Assembly (NCBI GenBank): GCA_038232695.1
Contig: JBBSNI010000020.1
Location: forward strand, 1-27,462
Source: JAJNNC01 sp038232695
GTDB lineage: Bacteria > Bacteroidota > Bacteroidia > Cytophagales > Cyclobacteriaceae
Length of the DNA stretch: 27,462 nucleotides
Direction: 5' to 3'
Shown here: piece after piece, positions 16,048-22,577 of the stretch
Numbering within the stretch: position 1 is the stretch's first letter
Layout of the letters: every line of letters begins with the position of its first letter
The notes under the pieces: model-generated
The model's input: only the letters and a program-made list of their open reading frames with translations
Database searches by the model: none
What the model was told of the DNA's origin: nothing
Program-made: the position numbers and the translations under genes

Positions 16048-17681
16048 CAATCTTTCTTCTTGCTGAACTCGTCCAGAAACAGATAACGCTCCTGATTTTT
16101 TCCGGGCACCAGGCGGGTATCCACATCAATGTACAAGACCTGCGGCTTTCCCTGGCTCATGTGCTTCCAGACAGGCAAGCCTAATCCATTTGGATCGCCG
16201 GTTTTGATAAAGTTAGCAAAATACGCCTGCATAATTTCCGAGACCTTATAATCTTCCGGTTGCCAGTCATAGACGCGGTTGGTAGGCAGATTGCCCATGG
16301 CATACTCAATCTCCGCTGAGTGTACGGCACCCAGCGCCGCAGGTGGCCTGTTTTTCTCCGCTTCCGATCCGGTAACGACGCCGCCTGCCAGACCTGCTAC
16401 GGCATCTCCCATCTCAGGTCTCATAGCGGGGCGGGGGCGTAGATAGTAGTAGCGGTATACGGGCTGGTCGCTGGTTTGGCTGTGCATATCTCCCCATTTC
16501 CAGGTGCTGTAGCCAATAAACCTATCTCCGGCCAGGTCTGTGGCAGATTGTATCACCTCCTCTTGGGTGGAGCCCGGATACAGCTTCAGGACTTTGTCCG
16601 CCTGATCGCTATAAAGCGAGTCTATCATGGCTTTATAATTCGCTGGCGTAGGTTCTTTTTCTCCCAAAATCGCCCGGTAGTTCATTTCCTGGGAGTTCCA
16701 GCCCAGTAGCAAAGGAACCTGCGCCTGCTGGCTGGCAGTATAGATTTCAATAGGTGATTTTGGGAAAAAATAGCCATCCACAACCGCTGAGAAGCGGGGC
16801 ACGTCCGGCTGTGCGGTAACCTCTAATAACTGAGCGGCTGGCATCTTGCGAAGTTCTGCCAGCGATGGGGCACCTGCCATCTCTGCAAACCTGACTCCTT
16901 GCTGTTCTGCCTCGGCAAGAGGCATAGGAGAACGTCCCAGCAACGAACCGCTTTCTCCTATGGCGCCGGCAATCAGGTCTTTGGCAAGGGGAGAAGCCAT
17001 CTGCGCACTTACTGAGAAGGAGCCGGCCGATTCACCGGCAATGGTGATCTTGTCAGGATCGCCTCCAAAAGCGGCGATATTCTCTTTTACCCAATGCAGG
17101 GCTGCTGCCTGATCCAGAAAGCCATAGTTGCCGGATGCCTGATGGAGGGATTCCTTTGTCAGTGCAGGGTGGGCAAAGAATCCAAAGACGCCAAGACGAT
17201 AATTCACCGTAAGGGCTATGATACCCTGGCGCGCCATACTTTCACCGTCGTAACGGGGTTCTGAGCCGTCACCGGCGATCAGCCCGCCGCCATAAAAGTA
17301 CACCAGCACCGGCAGCCGTTCTTTGCCTGTCCTGGCGGGCGTCCATACATTGAGATACAGGCAATCTTCGCCCATTCCATCGGAGCGGAAATTCATATCG
17401 CCGAAGATAGGCCGTTGCATGGCGCGGGGGCCGAATTGATCGGCTTTACGCACACCTTTCCAGTTTTTGACAGGTTGGGGCGCTTTCCATCGCAAATCGC
17501 CTACAGGGGGTGCGGCAAAAGGAATGCCTTTGAATACGCGAATGCCAGCATCATCCATACCTTCTATCGTACCATTCACAGTCTTGACCTGGAGATCAGA
17601 CGATTTATTATTTGATTGAGCCGTAACTACCCAGGGAGCAGCCAGCAGAAGCATGAGAAAAAAGAGTTGTGTAGTGTTCAT
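16047..17681 (-). CDS. Secreted type-B carboxylesterase (544 aa)
   Basis: ATG 17681 starts a signal peptide (MNTTQLFFLMLLLAAPWVVT, cleaved after TAQ or near it). Motifs of the para-nitrobenzyl-esterase/cholinesterase family follow in order: IPFAAPPVGDLRWKAP, EDCLYLNVWTP, the oxyanion stretch YFYGGG (usual family text HGGG/HGGA), LTVNYRLGVFGFF, nucleophile Ser218 in GESAGS, probable acid Glu332 (GWNSQE) and His454 in AVHSAEIEY. Length is normal for the family. It hydrolyses carboxylic esters in the periplasm or outside the cell. It is the first gene of a two-gene unit with the VCBS/cytochrome lipoprotein, coupled by TGATG. The 5' leader reaches back into the 17682-17830 region, which holds possible RNA structure. 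Confidence 0.92.
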   Translation of the reverse strand: MNTTQLFFLMLLLAAPWVVTAQSNNKSSDLQVKTVNGTIEGMDDAGIRVFKGIPFAAPPVGDLRWKAPQPVKNWKGVRKADQFGPRAMQRPIFGDMNFRSDGMGEDCLYLNVWTPARTGKERLPVLVYFYGGGLIAGDGSEPRYDGESMARQGIIALTVNYRLGVFGFFAHPALTKESLHQASGNYGFLDQAAALHWVKENIAAFGGDPDKITIAGESAGSFSVSAQMASPLAKDLIAGAIGESGSLLGRSPMPLAEAEQQGVRFAEMAGAPSLAELRKMPAAQLLEVTAQPDVPRFSAVVDGYFFPKSPIEIYTASQQAQVPLLLGWNSQEMNYRAILGEKEPTPANYKAMIDSLYSDQADKVLKLYPGSTQEEVIQSATDLAGDRFIGYSTWKWGDMHSQTSDQPVYRYYYLRPRPAMRPEMGDAVAGLAGGVVTGSEAEKNRPPAALGAVHSAEIEYAMGNLPTNRVYDWQPEDYKVSEIMQAYFANFIKTGDPNGLGLPVWKHMSQGKPQVLYIDVDTRLVPGKNQERYLFLDEFSKKKD

Positions 17682-17725
17682 GTGATCAATACTGCGTAAA
17701 GTTTTTAAAGCTAATGAATAAAAAG

Positions 17726-17813
17726 GGTGAAAGTATAGTTTACTGTTTGCGAAACCATAAAATCACTTTCACCACGCGACAGCCGCCCATGCGTATCGAG
17801 ACCCTCGCAAACA
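17726..17813. other. Candidate structured RNA (pseudoknot-type pairing)
   Basis: GGTGAAAGT (17726-17734) is the exact complement of ACTTTCACC (17765-17773), and TGTTTGCGA (17744-17752) is the exact complement of TCGCAAACA (17805-17813). The two pairs are interleaved, i.e. an H-type pseudoknot layout. On the plus strand a terminator-like hairpin follows at 17865-17893. On the minus strand it would lie in the esterase leader. No known RNA family was recognised: no tmRNA tag, SRP or RNase P features. Strand and expression are unknown. Confidence 0.28.
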
Positions 17814-17864
17814 CAATATTAAACCAAATGCCCGGAATGTCTAAGGAAAAATGAAGTAAATTAG

Positions 17865-17893
17865 AAGCCTCAGCATGTTGCTAAGGCTTTTTT
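17865..17893 (+). terminator. Rho-independent terminator-like hairpin
   Basis: AAGCCT-c-AGC (17865-17874), loop ATGTT, then GCT-a-AGGCTT (17880-17889) running into TTTTTT (17888-17893). The T-run is on the plus strand only. No plus-strand gene lies upstream in this gap, so it would end an unseen transcript such as the candidate RNA at 17726-17813, or it is a relic. Confidence 0.5.
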
Positions 17894-18113
17894 AGTAATG
17901 GTTCTAAGGATTTTCTAAACTTTGCGACTAATGGATTGAAGAAACAAAAGTTAGTCGCTTTGGAGCAGGCATTCATCAGATTGATCAAAGAAATTGGAGA
18001 CGTTCACAGGTATTCGCATAGGCTCTAAGCGGGATGTTTTTTCCTGATGTCTTAGCCCCCTAAAATACTGGACAACTTTGAGATAAAAGTTGGAATGTTA
18101 AATTTAGGGAATT

Positions 18114-18323
18114 ATGAGCAAGAAACAGAAACGATGGAGTAGACAAGACAAGCTATCAATCTTGCGGGAAGCCCTGCAGGAAGGGGTGATGGTCACGTGT
18201 CGCAAACATGAAGTAAGCATAGGTACTTTCTACAATTGGAACCGGGCTTTTGAACTGGTAGTCAGAAAGTCAGGTACGCCACTGGTGTTGATTCTTTTGT
18301 CTTTATCGGACATGTGGCACTGA
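18114..18323 (+). pseudogene. Truncated IS3/IS66-type orfA (HTH part only)
   Basis: MSKKQKRWSRQDKLSILREA followed by LRKH-type text and IGTFYNWNRAFE is the helix-turn-helix N-terminus of small IS transposase OrfA proteins, where FYNWKKKFE is usual. After residue 46 (about position 18252) similarity stops and the frame runs into unrelated sequence (VVRKSGTPLVLILL) ending at 18321-18323. The leader TACTGGACAACTTTGAG with AAAAGTTGGAATG looks like an IS left end. No orfB and no matching right end are found, so only the first roughly 190 bp of the element remain. Confidence 0.6.
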
Positions 18324-18403
18324 TCACCGCCATTTGCTGCCTGATCATTTTCCTGGTCAAGAAAGTGACTGGCAAGAGAAGCCGGTATTTCGTGGGGAGT
18401 TGA
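18254..18403 (+). pseudogene. C-terminal membrane tail of a lost gene
   Basis: A frame different from orfA reads TGSQKVRYATGVDSFVF then IGHVALITAICCLIIFLVKK, VTGKRSRYFVGS and a stop at 18401-18403. It is one strong hydrophobic segment followed by a basic tail, as at the end of a multi-pass inner-membrane protein. There is no start codon: the frame begins at a stop exactly where the orfA similarity ends. It looks like the 3' end of a gene cut off by the IS or a deletion. The family is not recognised. Confidence 0.35.
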
Positions 18404-18501
18404 TCTAAAAAGGAAAGTTAGAAAAGCTGGATCTGGCTTCGTTTTGCAGTTGATATCTTTTTAATTGGTTTAGTACATACAGATACACTACATTTACTAC
18501 T

Positions 18502-18745
18502 ATGGATGCATTAGAATTACAAAAGAAACTACCAGGAAAAATAGGAGACGAAGAAAGCCGGGATTTACTCCGCTTTATTGAAGAAAGATCAAATTTAGCT
18601 ACAAGACAGGATTTGGAAAAATTAAAAGATGCCATTGAAAAGCTTATTTACAAAGAAATAGGAGGTGGGAAGTCTGGTTTGGAAAGTGGCGAGTTTCCTA
18701 GTAGCCCAGGCAGCGGTCATTGTTGTTCTGATCAAACTCCTATAA
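18502..18745 (+). pseudogene. DUF1640-like small coiled-coil membrane protein, frameshifted
   Basis: ATG 18502 encodes a charged helical part with NLATRQDLEKLKDAIEKL, the LATKxDLExLK type seen in DUF1640-like proteins. In this frame the end is nonsense (GKSGLESGEFPSSPGSG) and runs to 18759. In the +1 frame, sequence from TGG 18680 gives WKVASFLVAQAAVIVVL and a stop at 18743-18745, the membrane helix that normally ends such proteins. The +1 frame has a TAG at 18659-18661, so the shift must lie between 18661 and 18680, in the G-rich run GGAGGTGGGAAG. Restored length is about 80 residues. One extra base (mutation or sequence error) is most likely; programmed frameshifting is possible. Confidence 0.6.
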
Positions 18746-18778
18746 ATTGTATCCGGTAGTACTCTTCTAAATTGTTAA

Positions 18779-19309
18779 ATGGGAATATACAATCTCTCAA
18801 ACGCGCATTACCTGCAATATGACTTAGAAAAACTATTTGCTGAGTTTGATGAACTTTATGATCTTGAGCTTACTTTGGATAGCAATTTAGCGAAAAGTAA
18901 AATATTTCTGCCAAAGAGCACATTTTGGGCTTCGCCAGAAGCCCACTCATTTTTTAACAAGCTGATTCCAAAAATAAAAAGCCTTCACAAAGATATGTAT
19001 GGTATTGTGGAAGCTATCATACGAGAGAAGGATGGGAAATTTGAGCCCATGAAACTGCAAGACAGGTTCAAATATTTTAGACAATTCCGCTTGCTAAACA
19101 ATCAGTTTAAACATTTTGAAGTACGGGAAGCTCAAATTGATGTAAATGCTATGATCATCAATATCGGACATGAACCTCAAATTGTTGAAGTCATATGCCA
19201 GTTCAAATATGCTGATGGTAAAATAGAGAATTTTTCATGGAGTATTTTTATCTTACTTTTTCTACTCATTCTTGAAAGTTATCGAGTAATCATCATCAAC
19301 AGAGAATAG
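18779..19309 (+). CDS. Unknown 176-aa protein with a C-terminal membrane segment; possible degenerate HEPN
   Basis: ATG 18779 follows the frameshifted gene by 33 nt. The protein is mostly helical. Residues 104-112 read RLLNNQFKH, which resembles the HEPN-type [RN]N-x2-K-H-[FP] segment, but the position of the catalytic Arg is Asn107, so an active RNase is doubtful. After a beta-like stretch (IVEVICQFKYADGKI), residues 154-173 (SWSIFILLFLLILESYRVII) are strongly hydrophobic and could anchor it in the membrane, leaving the bulk inside. The family is not recognised. It is the first intact gene of a same-strand group with the RN-x3-H protein (58 nt downstream) and the AlbA_2 gene. Base composition is AT-rich compared with flanking genes. 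Confidence 0.7.
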   Translation: MGIYNLSNAHYLQYDLEKLFAEFDELYDLELTLDSNLAKSKIFLPKSTFWASPEAHSFFNKLIPKIKSLHKDMYGIVEAIIREKDGKFEPMKLQDRFKYFRQFRLLNNQFKHFEVREAQIDVNAMIINIGHEPQIVEVICQFKYADGKIENFSWSIFILLFLLILESYRVIIINRE

Positions 19310-19367
19310 TTATTATAGTAATGATCACCCTTCTATATTAAGTATAATTGAACGATAGCCAATTGAT

Positions 19368-20246
19368 ATGCTTTTTACAGAAAAGATGGAACAGGTACAG
19401 GAGGAAGTTGATGCTGCAGTCAATGAGCTTTTTATAGCCGCTGAAAAAAACCAGACCCACCCACAAGATTTACTTATCATTTTAGAACATGGCTTCTATG
19501 CTGAAGAGTTTGTTGAGTTTGCAGATCAACATGGGCTTAGCTATTATCATATGGGACCAAATTGGGAAGGATATTCTGAACAGACTCAATATGAACTTTA
19601 CGATGCATATCGGCATGAATTAGAGAACGATAAAGAGGCATACTTATCAAAGGTAAAAACTGACGAAAATCTAAAGATAGAAGAGCGAATGAGGCTTCAT
19701 GTTGAGTTGATGATCTATTTAAAGTTCTGGGAGTCGGATATGATCGTTAAAAAATTATACCAACTAGTAAGGCTATCTAATAGTGAAGCATATAATTGGC
19801 ATTTCAAAATAAAAGATTTTAAAAAGGGTAGACAGCAAATCTTAAGACAGGAAGTCAGAGACAAATCACAAAAAGTATGTCCTAAATTCTCATTATTGAT
19901 CAACCGGATTTATTCCAACCAAATCAGAAATTCTATAGCTCATTCCCAGTATGCTTTTATAGGCAGGACAATCCATCTCAATAACAAAAAAGAGAGCCCT
20001 TACCATCTATTGGGTGCTATTGATTTTGAAGATTGGGAAGATTATATCCATCGGGTCATTATGATGTACAATGCTATCATTGGTAATATTAATCAGCAAC
20101 GGCGTAGATATCAAAATAAAGCCAGTGGCAAGCATTTTGGGTTGGACATAAGAGTACCCAAAAAAGATGGTACTTTAAAGACTGAGTTTTATAAATATTT
20201 ACCAGACATCGGCAGGTGGAATTGGTATAAAAATGTTCAATCATAA
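19368..20246 (+). CDS. HEPN-like protein with an R-N-x3-H motif (292 aa)
   Basis: Start ATG 19368 (MLFTEKMEQV); a second Met at residue 7 is possible. Helical and acidic in the first 110 residues. Residues 179-195 contain Q-I-R187-N188-S-I-A-H192-S-Q-Y, the RN-x3-H (R-x4-H) signature of HEPN ribonucleases and their relatives. Downstream, AIDFEDWEDYIHRVIMMYNAI matches the helix that follows this motif in proteins I recall as RNA-targeting toxins or abortive-infection effectors. The C-terminal ~60 residues are basic. No membrane segment or signal is seen. It is followed 13 nt later by the AlbA_2-type gene start (20260), so the two were probably co-transcribed. The function is inferred from the motif and context only. 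Confidence 0.72.
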   Translation: MLFTEKMEQVQEEVDAAVNELFIAAEKNQTHPQDLLIILEHGFYAEEFVEFADQHGLSYYHMGPNWEGYSEQTQYELYDAYRHELENDKEAYLSKVKTDENLKIEERMRLHVELMIYLKFWESDMIVKKLYQLVRLSNSEAYNWHFKIKDFKKGRQQILRQEVRDKSQKVCPKFSLLINRIYSNQIRNSIAHSQYAFIGRTIHLNNKKESPYHLLGAIDFEDWEDYIHRVIMMYNAIIGNINQQRRRYQNKASGKHFGLDIRVPKKDGTLKTEFYKYLPDIGRWNWYKNVQS

Positions 20247-20259
20247 GACAAATTTTACA

Positions 20260-20397
20260 ATGTTTAGTAAGCCATTTCAAAAGTTAGATTTTCAGGATAT
20301 ACATGACCTTATTCATCTCATAGGGATTCGGGAAGGAAATCATTTGGATTTCAAAGAAAAGATTGACAATCCGGATAAGTTTAAAACAGTGCTTTGA
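20260..20397 (+). pseudogene. 5' fragment of an AlbA_2 (Schlafen-type) gene, cut by the IS
   Basis: ATG 20260, 13 nt after the HEPN-like gene, gives 45 codons, MFSKPFQKLDFQDIHDL then IGIREGNHLDFKEKIDNPD and TVL, before a TGA at 20395-20397 created at the IS boundary. REGNHLDFKEK is the E-x4-[DE]-F-K segment that opens AlbA_2 domains. The rest of the gene continues at 21340 after the IS. Joined, the two parts restore a 435-residue protein. Confidence 0.8.
20392..20396 (+). repeat. Left target-site duplication (CTTTG)
   Basis: CTTTG directly before the left inverted repeat matches CTTTG at 21340-21344 directly after the right one. If the IS is taken one base longer at each end (starting with G), the duplication is TTT (20393-20395 / 21341-21343). 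Both readings restore the same uninterrupted gene. Confidence 0.6.
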
Positions 20398-20414
20398 AGT
20401 CATCTCGACTTTTT
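20397..20414 (+). repeat. Left terminal inverted repeat of the IS
   Basis: AAGTCATCTCGACTTTTT. It matches the reverse complement of 21322-21339 except at position 5 (C versus G). It contains the transposase stop codon. Confidence 0.8.
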
Positions 20415-21260
20415 AGATTTATTAAATTTTTTGAGTCCTATCACTATAAAAGCCAGGAAATTGAAACCTTTCCAGCTCGAGATTGTGGTGTCAAATCTAT
20501 TTAATAAAGAGCGAAAACTATCCATCCAGGCATTGGTTCGTTCAATAGCATATCTTTCCTTGTATAACTCTTCATCTAGGATGTGGTGATGGTCTGACTG
20601 GCCACTGCGCTTATTGTGGGCAAGGTTAACAATCACTTCTTTTTGAGCGCAGACCCAACGGAAACTTGCTGCATCAAACCCCGCGTCTGCATTGATAAAC
20701 AAGCCTTCAGTAGGTATTTTCGCGCTTTCTAAAGTGTCCAATAGCGCACTGAGAGCTGCTTCTATGTCATAAAGGTCGTTGTGGTTACCTGCTACAGGTT
20801 CAGACATAGCTAAGGGTAAACCTTGTCTATCGCTTAGGTAGAGTGCGTTCGTTGTTTTTCGCTTTTTTCTTCCCTGATAAGCCACCCCTTCCCCACCCCT
20901 CAAAGCAGTAGTGTGGCTGCCGTCTATATCACCACCGCTCGGCGGTCCGATGGACAAATCTAACTCAGACTTGTGCTTGGATAACAAAGCTATCCAACAA
21001 GTCTTCCAAGCATCTTGTTTGCACCATTTACGGTAATGTCCAAACACGGTTTTATAATGCAATATCTTGTTACTAAACAATGATTCAACCGGCAGTAAAT
21101 GCCATCGCCGGGCGACCCCGTGAATCCCTGTTTTGAGTTTATACATTATACTATTTACTATTTCTGTCAGACTGCTTTTGGTTTTAAAACCTCGTTTTGC
21201 TGTGGGCAGATGTGGCAAAATTTCTGATTCTATCATATCTTTGCTCAGTACTTCGTACAT
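20400..21260 (-). CDS. IS5-family DDE transposase (286 aa)
   Basis: ATG 21260 (MYEVLSKDMIESEILPHLP). N-terminal DUF4096-like DNA-binding part, followed by a DDE core: first Asp in GDIDGSHTTALRGGEG (D113), second in LFINADAGFD (D192, or D196), and Glu240 in KERYAIERTNAWMDSFRSLL, the Y-x2-R-x3-E-R type signature of the IS5 (IS1031/IS427-like) groups. It is a single complete frame, consistent with a 0.9-1.0 kb IS5 element, so the element could be active. It is transcribed toward the left IR. The subgroup is not certain, because the observed flank duplication (CTTTG or TTT) does not match the TNA duplication usual in IS1031/IS427-like members. Confidence 0.9.
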   Translation of the reverse strand: MYEVLSKDMIESEILPHLPTAKRGFKTKSSLTEIVNSIMYKLKTGIHGVARRWHLLPVESLFSNKILHYKTVFGHYRKWCKQDAWKTCWIALLSKHKSELDLSIGPPSGGDIDGSHTTALRGGEGVAYQGRKKRKTTNALYLSDRQGLPLAMSEPVAGNHNDLYDIEAALSALLDTLESAKIPTEGLFINADAGFDAASFRWVCAQKEVIVNLAHNKRSGQSDHHHILDEELYKERYAIERTNAWMDSFRSLLNRFDTTISSWKGFNFLAFIVIGLKKFNKSKKSR

Positions 21261-21261
21261 A

Positions 21262-21310
21262 AGGGTTGTGGTTTAAGTTTATGTTTTGCAACACAAATAT
21301 CCACAACCCT
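21262..21310 (-). promoter_or_regulatory. Hairpin just upstream of the transposase start
   Basis: AGGGTTGTGG (21262-21271) and CCACAACCCT (21301-21310) are perfect 10-bp complements, 29 nt apart, and the stem ends 1 nt before ATG 21260 on the minus strand. A transcript entering the IS from outside would carry both arms and fold, hiding the start. A transcript starting inside the loop would lack the upstream arm. This is a known way for IS elements to prevent activation by flanking promoters; here it is inferred. Confidence 0.5.
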
Positions 21311-21321
21311 GCTTTTACTTC

Positions 21322-21339
21322 AAAAAGTCGAGATCACTT
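21322..21339 (+). repeat. Right terminal inverted repeat of the IS
   Basis: AAAAAGTCGAGATCACTT, the complement of the left repeat with one mismatch. Confidence 0.8.
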
Positions 21340-21344
21340 CTTTG
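21340..21344 (+). repeat. Right target-site duplication (CTTTG)
   Basis: Repeats 20392-20396 immediately outside the right IR. It supplies the codons CTT TGT when the gene is restored. Confidence 0.6.
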
Positions 21345-22515
21345 TAAACTTGTAGCTGGTTTTGCCAATGAAGCTGGTGGTTACATCATTTTAGGCGTTA
21401 GAGATGAAGATTATCATATAGTAGGCATAGAAAGCACCCTCTATCATAGAAGTGTTGTTGAATGGATCAACCAGGTCATCAGTGCTGGCATTGAAGAAAA
21501 AGTATCTTATCCGGATCCCCGAACGATTGAAATCCCGGAAAGTGATAAGGTGCTTGTTGTAATCTACATTCCGGAAAGTATCAGGAAACCCCACCAAGTA
21601 AATGAAAAATTTCAATATCCAATACGTGTAAATGATAGCGTAAAACCTGCTAATCACTATGAAGTCCGAGATATGTTCGAATTTAGACGACAAAGAGCCA
21701 GTGAAAAAAAAGATTTTTTAAAGAAACGGAATTTATTGGATGATGAGTACGTAGATTTTGGGATAAATATCACTTCCAAAAACCTATATCATTTACAAGG
21801 AAATCCTGGTAAGCCAGTAATAATTGTATCCATACTGCCTCGCCGCCCTTTTGAGGTTAAACATACTTTATCTCCTCTAGCATTAACAGGCTGGCTTGAC
21901 GAAAATAGCAGTGGTTATTCTCCCGTCCCACACCAAAGTCTATTTCATGTAGGACATGATTACGAGGTAAAACTGGATGGTATTATACTGAATAGATTTA
22001 ATGGCCCTTTTTATTCATCTTATCTGGAAATTCAAAATAACGGGTATTTAGAAGCAAGCCTTCCTGCTGAAAGTGTGTTTGGAGAAGTCATTATTGACCC
22101 TAACGATGCGAGTCGTAAAAAACCTATTGTCTACCTAACTCCTATTATCGCATACATCATGATGCTACTTGGGTTTACCAAAAAATTCTACCAACAAATC
22201 GTCTATCAAGAAGAGACTTGGTTACAAGTGAGTTTTGCCAGAATTTTACACCATAAGCTATTTGGATTACATACCCAATATGGATTAGATGTTCGTAATC
22301 CCCGTTATCGTACCGATGCAACTGCTAATAAACATCACCTGAATTTTAAGGTAGAAGAAGGCTTCTTTCCTTCTGAACTTGATAATAAATGGATTACTAT
22401 CACAACTCAGCAGATGTCATTGAAGATTTGCAGAGCTTTTGGCTTAGAAGAAAACTACGGATTTTATAATGGCGAAATAGATAAGACTCTGCTTAATTCT
22501 TTTAAGTTATATTGA
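21340..22515 (+). pseudogene. 3' fragment of the AlbA_2 (Schlafen-type) gene
   Basis: After the IS the frame continues CKLVAGFANEAGGYIILGVR, the AFANxxGG-x-[IL]-x-x-G-[VI]-x-[DE] segment of AlbA_2 domains, then DEDYHIVGIESTLYH and a long C-terminal region to the stop at 22515. A TTG-started frame from 21286, reading out of the IS end (MQHKYPQPCF), could still produce this part as a fused protein lacking the FKE start of the domain. Joined to 20260-20394 the intact protein is 435 residues. AlbA_2 proteins include nucleic-acid-binding regulators and Schlafen-type RNases. The C-terminal ~300 residues are not recognised. Confidence 0.8.
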
Positions 22516-22577
22516 AGGCCTGATAATTCAATGGTATTATAAGAGTTACAGAAAAGCAATTATTTCATAAACTACGC

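Larger units (their letters stand above)
17682..18113. other. Gene-poor region (432 bp) at the left edge of the accessory island
   Basis: No complete gene is seen. It carries a set of interleaved 9-bp complementary pairs (17726-17813), a terminator-like hairpin with a T-run (17865-17893), and an 8-bp pair GCGACTAA / TTAGTCGC (17924-17931 / 17951-17958). A short frame (codons from 17936, LKKQKLVALEQAF onward) ends at a TAA near 18026. At its right end is the probable left end of a truncated IS (TACTGGACAACTTTGAG, about 18066). The short frame matches nothing I know. Confidence 0.5.
20397..21339 (-). mobile_element. Complete IS5-type insertion sequence (943 bp)
   Basis: Bounded by inverted repeats AAGTCATCTCGACTTTTT (20397-20414) and AAAAAGTCGAGATCACTT (21322-21339), 17 of 18 matching, and flanked by CTTTG duplications. 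A single minus-strand transposase gene fills it, and its stop codon lies inside the left inverted repeat. With one more G at each end the element would be 945 bp with a 3-bp duplication. It sits inside codon 46 of the AlbA_2 gene and is intact, so the insertion looks recent. Confidence 0.85.

Noticed and set aside
17682..18113. tmRNA, SRP RNA or RNase P RNA
   Set aside because: No tag-coding stretch, no tRNA-like end and no conserved SRP or RNase P segments could be found.
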